NCBI GenBank assembly: GCA_963666895.2
Contig: CAXXNS010000005.1
Coordinates: 1 to 64,000, forward strand
Direction: 5' to 3'
Source of the DNA: G963666895 sp963666895
GTDB lineage: Bacteria > Desulfobacterota > Desulfovibrionia > Desulfovibrionales > Desulfovibrionaceae
DNA: 64,000 bases
Below, piece by piece: positions 59,901-64,000 of this stretch. The translations under genes were made by a program, and so were the position numbers. Under the pieces are notes generated by a model that was given only the letters and a program-made list of their open reading frames with translations, did no database searches and had not been told where the DNA came from. Position 1 is the stretch's first letter. Each line of letters opens with the position of its first letter.

Positions 59901-60901
59901 GAGGCCGCGCTCCCGTTGGTTCCGGCCCGGATGCGCGGGTCGGCCGCGCCGTAGGCCATGTCGGCCAGCAGGTTGCCGATGAGGGTCAGCACCGCGCCCA
60001 GGACCAGGGAGCCCATGATGAGCGGATAGTCGCGGGCCATGATGGCCTGGTAGAAGAGCTGGCCCAGGCCGGGCAGGGCGAAGATGGACTCGATGATCAC
60101 CGAGCCGCCGATGAGCCCGGGCACGGACAGGCCCAGGATGGTGATCACCGGCAGCATGGCGTTGCGCATGGCGTGCTTGAAGACCACGGTCCGGCGGGAC
60201 AGCCCCTTGGCCCGGGCGGTCATGACGTAGTCCTGGCGCAGGACCTCGAGCATGCTCGCGCGCATGAACCGGGACATGCCGGCCAGGGAGCCGAAGGTAT
60301 AGATGAAGATGGGCAGGGCCAGGTGTCGGGCCAGGTCCCAGGTCTGGCCGAAGAAGCCCATTTTCGGGAAGTCCAGGGAGGTCAGGCCGGAGATGGGCAG
60401 AATGGGCCAGAAGATGCCCAGAAGCTGCATCAAGAGCAGGGCCAGCCAGAAGCCTGGTATGGCGAATCCAATGAACACGAACACCGTCATTCCCCGGTCG
60501 AACGCGGTCCCGCGCCACCAGGCCGAGGCCACGCCGATGGGCAGGGCGATGGCCAGGGTCAGGATCAGGGAGGCGATGTTCATGCCGAAGGTCAGGGGCA
60601 GCCGCTCCTTGATCTTTTCCCAGACCGGGCGGTGGTCCCCGGACAGGGAGTCGCCGAAGTCGAAGGTCACCAGCCTGCCGATCCACTTGCCGTACTGGAC
60701 GTAGATGGGCTGGTCGAGCCCGTAGAGTTGCTCCAGGCGCTGGCGGGCCTCGGGGGTGATCTTGGGGTTGAGCGAGGTTTCCAGGTCCGTGGGCGAGCCC
60801 GGGGCCAGGTGGATGACCCAGAAGCTGATCACGGTGATGCCGAAAAAGACCACGGCCACCCAGGCGAGCTTGACGAGGATGCGTTTGAGGATGGCGGGCA
60901 T
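59897..60901 (-). CDS. Peptide/nickel-type ABC transporter permease (OppB/DppB family)
   Basis: 334 aa from the ATG at 60901. Signature: helix 1 (VKLAWVAVVFFGITVISFWV), LAPGSPTD, then LEQLYGLDQPIYVQYGKWIG and FDFGDSLS, and the EAA loop TARAKGLSRRTVVFKHAMRN. Six helices. Partner of the OppC-type protein encoded directly downstream. The remaining transporter genes must lie elsewhere, since the next feature upstream is a tRNA on the other strand. Confidence 0.92.
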   Translation of the reverse strand: MPAILKRILVKLAWVAVVFFGITVISFWVIHLAPGSPTDLETSLNPKITPEARQRLEQLYGLDQPIYVQYGKWIGRLVTFDFGDSLSGDHRPVWEKIKERLPLTFGMNIASLILTLAIALPIGVASAWWRGTAFDRGMTVFVFIGFAIPGFWLALLLMQLLGIFWPILPISGLTSLDFPKMGFFGQTWDLARHLALPIFIYTFGSLAGMSRFMRASMLEVLRQDYVMTARAKGLSRRTVVFKHAMRNAMLPVITILGLSVPGLIGGSVIIESIFALPGLGQLFYQAIMARDYPLIMGSLVLGAVLTLIGNLLADMAYGAADPRIRAGTNGSAAS

Positions 60902-61054
60902 GGCCTTGGTATTGTTACGCCAACACGGGGCCGGAGGCAATGGCGGGCAGGTGGCGGCCACGGGCGGCAAGCCTGCGCACCGGCCTACGAAAAAGTGTCG
61001 TTCCGGTGTTGACAAGCATACCCCGCTCGGCTAGAAAAGCCGTCTCACGCCAGT

Positions 61055-61130
<76 letters not shown>

Positions 61131-61138
61131 GAAATGAC

Positions 61139-61170
61139 AGGGCTGACCAATCTTATGGTCAGCCCTTTCT
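61139..61170 (+). terminator. Intrinsic terminator after tRNA-Ala
   Basis: AGGGCTGACCA and TGGTCAGCCCT form an 11-bp perfect stem with a 6-nt loop, followed by TTCTCGTTTT. Confidence 0.88.
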
Positions 61171-61175
61171 CGTTT

Positions 61176-61338
61176 TGCGGGCGAAGTGATGGTTCCCTGA
61201 GGAATGACAGCCTTTATAGTTTGCCCTGTCCAGTCTAAAAAAATTAAATAAGCAAATTGGTTAGCTACATATATTTTTCTTTTTTTTAATTCAAAAAAGT
61301 GTATACTATATAAAATAATTTTTTTAACGAAGGAGGGG
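61176..61338. other. AT-rich stretch left of the insertion sequence
   Basis: GC falls sharply (long A/T runs around 61250-61330). TATACT and TATAAAAT occur near 61310-61320 and a ribosome-site-like AAGGAGGGG lies at the IS edge. This could be the original promoter and leader of the exported-protein gene now separated by the IS. No gene seen. Confidence 0.4.
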
Positions 61339-61403
61339 TGACCTGCCCATGAATAACTGGTCCACGCCCAATGTTAGGGTTATGTGGTCCGCAGGAGGTT
61401 TCG

Positions 61404-61682
61404 ATGGGCAGAAAACGACACACCCCGGAGCAAATCATTGGCAAGCTGCGTGAAGCAGAGGTTCTGCTTGCGCAGGGGCTGACGGTTCCTCAGGTAAGCC
61501 GGAAGCTCGGAGTGACTGAGCAGACGTACTATCGCTGGCGCAAGGAGTTTGGCGGGATGCGGGTCAACCAGGCCAAGCGGCTCAAGGATCTTGAGAAGGA
61601 AAATGCTCGCCTCAAACGCTTGGTGGCTGACCTCAATCTGGACAAGTTGATTCTCGAAGAGGCGGCACGGGGAAACTTCTGA
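61404..61682 (+). CDS. IS3-family transposase OrfA
   Basis: 92 aa from the ATG at 61404 with AGGAGG upstream. HTH region RHTPEQIIGKLREAEVLLAQ, VTEQTYYRWRKEFGG, followed by a leucine-zipper-like KRLKDLEKENARLKRLVADL and the typical C-terminal LILEEAARGNF. Binds the IS ends; a programmed -1 frameshift normally joins it to OrfB. Confidence 0.93.
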   Translation: MGRKRHTPEQIIGKLREAEVLLAQGLTVPQVSRKLGVTEQTYYRWRKEFGGMRVNQAKRLKDLEKENARLKRLVADLNLDKLILEEAARGNF

Positions 61683-61705
61683 GCCCTTCGCGTCGTCGCC
61701 GTTGC

Positions 61706-62560
61706 GTGCATCATGTTCGGCAAACGATCCGAGTATCTGAGCGCAGAGCTTGCCGTGTGCTGAGGCAATCACGCTCAACGCAGCGCTATGTAGCCAAGCC
61801 TCGAGAAGACGAAGAAAAGCTGACTGCTGCCGTGGTGGAGCTGGCCACCCAGTACGGAAGATATGGCTACCGCCGTATTCTGGAGCTGCTCCACCGGGAA
61901 GGATGGAACGTCAGTCATACGAGGCTGGAACGCATTTGGCGACGTGAGGGGCTGCAAGTCCCCCAGAAGCAACCAAAACGCAAGCGCCTGTGGCTTGCAG
62001 ACGGCTCCTGCGTCCGGCTTCGCCCTTGCTGGCCCCGCCATGTCTGGTCATATGATTTCGTCATGGACAAAACCAGTGAAGGCAAAGCGTTTCGTATGCT
62101 GACCGTCATTGACGAATATACCCGTGAATGCCTGGCCATCGACGTGGCAAGGAAGCTTAAATCGGAAGACGTGCTCTACCGTTTAAACAGATTGTTCGTG
62201 GAACGAGGTGCGCCTGAGTATATCCGGTCTGACAACGGCCCGGAGTTCACGGCAAAAGCTGTCCGAAAGTGGCTTGATCGTGTCGGAGTAAAGACTCTGT
62301 TCATCGAGCCGGGAAGCCCCTGGGAGAATGGATACAACGAGAGTTTCAACGGCAGATTGCGCGACGAGCTTCTCAACGGCGAGATATTTACGACGCTTGC
62401 CGAAGCTCGCTACTTGATCGAACAGTGGCGTTGGGAGTACAACACATTCAGGCCTCACAGCGCCCTGGGATACAAACCACCCGCTCCCGAGGCCATGCTC
62501 CCCCTGCAGGGGGAGCATGGCAACAGCCTCCCCGACCAGAAGAGGGAAGCACTAACATAG
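61706..62560 (+). CDS. IS3-family transposase OrfB (DDE integrase)
   Basis: 284 aa, in the -1 frame relative to OrfA; the real product probably begins earlier by frameshifting. RVSERRACRVLRQSRSTQRY is the usual N-terminal HTH. The DDE catalytic core includes VWSYDFVMDKT (first Asp), IRSDNGPEFTAKAVRKWLDR (second Asp) and SPWENGYNESFNGRLRDELL (Glu). C-terminal EYNTFRPHSALGYKPPAPEA is standard. Intact. Confidence 0.95.
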   Translation: MHHVRQTIRVSERRACRVLRQSRSTQRYVAKPREDEEKLTAAVVELATQYGRYGYRRILELLHREGWNVSHTRLERIWRREGLQVPQKQPKRKRLWLADGSCVRLRPCWPRHVWSYDFVMDKTSEGKAFRMLTVIDEYTRECLAIDVARKLKSEDVLYRLNRLFVERGAPEYIRSDNGPEFTAKAVRKWLDRVGVKTLFIEPGSPWENGYNESFNGRLRDELLNGEIFTTLAEARYLIEQWRWEYNTFRPHSALGYKPPAPEAMLPLQGEHGNSLPDQKREALT

Positions 62561-62622
62561 CGGGTGGAACTAACGGATAGGGCAGGTCAATGTCTTATGC
62601 GCAAAATTCACAAGGAGACAAC

Positions 62623-63510
62623 ATGTACGTGTTCCGCATTTTCTCATGCGCGTTTTTGTTTATATTCCTTTGCTTTGGTACAGTGACAGCCGATGAAGCC
62701 CCGAGCATGCCTCCTGTTCTGGCGGCCGAGTTGGGACTTGTGGATGGCTGCACGGTTCTCGAGTCCACCCAGGTATGGGACGTTGAAACCTGTACCCTTG
62801 ACTGTGGGAAAATGCACCCGAACAAAGCGGCAGGGGGGTATAAAAAGCTCCTGGACGGCAATGGTTTCGCCAACACCACCCTTGACTGGCATGATGGCGG
62901 CACCCGGGCCATGGGTGAAAAGAATGGAGCTAGTGCAGTCATACAGGCCAACAAGGTCGATGGGAACACCACGGTATTGATGACCATCGACAATATTGAG
63001 GCCTTGGGCGGCACCCCTGTGGACCCCAATGCCCAGGCCGAAACAACGGAATCAACTGAGCAAGCCGGTGACGCCATGGACGCTGGGGCAGGTGGCGATG
63101 AAACAGGCGGTTCGGCGGGCGGAGGAGCAGTGCCTGCGGATTCAGGAACAACCGAACCCGCGGCTCCAGTCGACATGTCAAACGTACCCATGACCGTCGA
63201 AGGCGCAGGCGCGGCTGACGAAATATGGGAAATTGTTCCCATGCGTCCCGACGACACGCTCCTGGAAGAGTTCCAGACCAACGGAAACCCAGGTACTGTT
63301 ATCGCGTCAGATGCGAGCACCAAGGAGATATTGGACTATTACTCCGACGCGCTGGAATCCCAAGGCTGGATGCAAGCTGCTTATTTTGTCGAAAGCGATG
63401 GCGGTCTGGTCACACTGATGAAAGCGGAAAAAACAATGACCATCTTCTGCGATGCTGAAATTGAGAGCGGTGGCGTGGAGTATAGCGTCATGTTGTCAAA
63501 AGAAAACTGA
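62623..63510 (+). CDS. Exported protein with low-complexity linker, function unknown
   Basis: 295 aa from the ATG at 62623 (AAGGAG upstream). Signal peptide (FRIFSCAFLFIFLCFGTVTA). Residues ~25-130 form a folded N-terminal domain with two cysteine pairs (VDGCTVLEST, ETCTLDCGKM). A Glu/Thr/Gly/Ala-rich linker (~135-195) follows, then a C-terminal alpha/beta domain (EIWEIVPMRPDDTLLEEF, STKEILDYYSDALESQGWM) that resembles small lipid or ligand-binding folds. GC is lower than the chromosome. The IS ends 33 nt upstream of its start and may have displaced its promoter. Confidence 0.7.
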   Translation: MYVFRIFSCAFLFIFLCFGTVTADEAPSMPPVLAAELGLVDGCTVLESTQVWDVETCTLDCGKMHPNKAAGGYKKLLDGNGFANTTLDWHDGGTRAMGEKNGASAVIQANKVDGNTTVLMTIDNIEALGGTPVDPNAQAETTESTEQAGDAMDAGAGGDETGGSAGGGAVPADSGTTEPAAPVDMSNVPMTVEGAGAADEIWEIVPMRPDDTLLEEFQTNGNPGTVIASDASTKEILDYYSDALESQGWMQAAYFVESDGGLVTLMKAEKTMTIFCDAEIESGGVEYSVMLSKEN

Positions 63511-63575
63511 TGGGCACCCAGATAGGCTGACGAAGTTTTCATCTGCGGCAGCAACCCTATTCGTAGGACAACAGC

Positions 63576-63604
63576 AAGCGGCGGCCCGCAAGGACCGCCG
63601 CTTT
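63576..63604 (+). terminator. Hairpin terminator
   Basis: AAGCGGCGGCCC-GCAA-GGACCGCCGCTT, 12 bp with one mismatch, followed by TTC; A-rich on the other side, so it may act both ways. 65 nt after the exported-protein stop. Confidence 0.65.
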
Positions 63605-63790
63605 CATCTAGCCAAAGTAGAAGCGGTGGGGGATGAGGCTGGGCGGATCCTCTTGGATGCGTTGCAATTTCAGGATGGAAAGCAGTTCGGTCAGCGCCAT
63701 CGAGTCAAGCGCAATCAACAGATACACCGTAAGATCCAAGAAGAGCGCCAGAAACGTCCCCATGGACAGCGCGATTCCAAGCATTCGAGC

Positions 63791-63946
63791 ATGTACCAAG
63801 ATGTCGCAGAGGAATTTGGACTTATTATTGACGCCGTGAAAGATATTTCCACAGAGCAAGAAAAAATTCTCAGGATATATGAAAAGAACTCTAAGGACGT
63901 TCCTTCCCTGTTGAAAAAGTTGAGCCGCTTAAAAAACGCATTTTGA
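63791..63946 (+). CDS. Possible small helical protein or C-terminal fragment
   Basis: 51 aa from an ATG at 63791: MYQDVAEEFGLIIDAVKDIS, then EQEKILRIYEKNSKDVPSLL. Charge pattern fits a real amphipathic helical protein better than the opposite strand does. There is no clear ribosome site, and the frame upstream is not protein-like. On the minus strand 63608-63784 reads as a short membrane-like segment ending just before the hairpin. The region may contain decayed pieces. Confidence 0.3.
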   Translation: MYQDVAEEFGLIIDAVKDISTEQEKILRIYEKNSKDVPSLLKKLSRLKNAF

Positions 63947-64000
63947 GCGGCGAAACAGTACGGCGATAATCCTTTAATCTCCATATACACTCCTCCTTAG

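Larger units (their letters stand above)
61339..62589 (+). mobile_element. IS3-family insertion sequence (IS407/IS51-like)
   Basis: 1,251 bp with terminal inverted repeats that both begin TGACCTGCCC (61339-61348 and complement 62580-62589), extending imperfectly for about 30 bp, and the OrfA/OrfB arrangement of IS3. No clear target duplication flanks it. It may be full length and active, since both ORFs are intact. Confidence 0.85.

Noticed and set aside
57711..59954. 747-aa open frame on the plus strand
   Set aside because: Covers the opposite strand of pabBC and the permease with low-complexity Gly/Gln/His composition; shadow of real genes.
59901..60686. N-terminal extension of the OppC-type permease
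   Set aside because: The extension is an out-of-frame reading of the OppB gene; the real start at 59900 matches the family length.

Overview
The window is about 64 kb of GC-rich DNA that appears to join two unrelated genomes near position 5,800. The first ~5.8 kb has two pseudopilins with a GFTLIELLVV-type N-terminus and a C-terminal H-Xn-DG motif, plus a large surface protein with a Ca-binding DxDxDG segment and a C-terminal sorting-like helix. That style is typical of Planctomycetota, Lentisphaerota, Verrucomicrobiota and Hydrogenedentota. The rest (about 5.8-64 kb) reads as a Desulfovibrionales (Desulfobacterota) chromosome: a SahR-type ArsR-methyltransferase fusion beside ahcY, tungstate (Tup) and molybdate transport, a TRAP-transporter circuit, a probable selenoprotein and Tad pili. 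The joint falls inside the prepilin peptidase gene, whose reading frame continues into unrelated sequence, so I treat it as a probable assembly chimera rather than gene transfer.

Layout of the main part. 5.8-10.8 kb: start of a tad (Flp pilus) locus, with two near-identical Flp pilins, a truncated cpaA, a sigma-54-dependent response regulator, and a divergent TadE-TadG-TadE minor-pilin operon. Consensus sigma-54 promoters precede both the pilins and the minor-pilin operon, so the regulator probably controls both. 10.8-17.9 kb: ArgP/ArgO-type regulator and exporter, an MFS transporter, a von Willebrand A protein, a DUF3124 protein and a Kef-type antiporter. 17.9-28.0 kb: a probable old genomic island, bounded by a 36-bp copy of the tRNA-Glu 3' end on the left and the intact tRNA-Glu on the right. 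It carries a molybdenum-storage-protein homologue, a PadR regulator, a Cache/PAS sensor kinase with an NtrC-type regulator, a TRAP transporter behind a sigma-54-like promoter, and a maleate-isomerase-like enzyme. 28-33 kb: a DciA-like protein, SahR, and an ahcY gene broken by five frame changes.

33-42 kb is rich in molybdenum/tungsten genes: moeA, mobB with an extra Fe-S-type cysteine motif, tupBCA, and a MOT1-type molybdate transporter. argB lies just upstream of tupB on the same strand. 42-48 kb holds the rplU-rpmA-obg-proB operon with an MFS gene and a duplicated DUF1566 protein, then ComF. 48-51 kb is a redox cluster: an FMN oxidoreductase, a small TusA-like protein whose catalytic cysteine is replaced by an in-frame TGA followed by a bacterial SECIS-like hairpin, a metallo-beta-lactamase-fold hydrolase and a nitroreductase. 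Next to it is a Tat-signal/molybdopterin-domain gene pair. 51-61 kb: a YdbH-like AsmA-class protein with a YdbL-like lipoprotein, MarC, recN, a pabB-pabC fusion, two peptide-type ABC permeases and tRNA-Ala. 61-64 kb: an IS3-family element directly upstream of an exported protein, then poorly resolved sequence.

Recurring themes are molybdenum/tungsten handling (storage, two transport systems, cofactor insertion, one user enzyme) and sigma-54 control. Best leads: the putative Sec-TusA gene (48,691-48,924), the paired sigma-54 promoters of the Tad locus, and the tRNA-Glu-bounded island.
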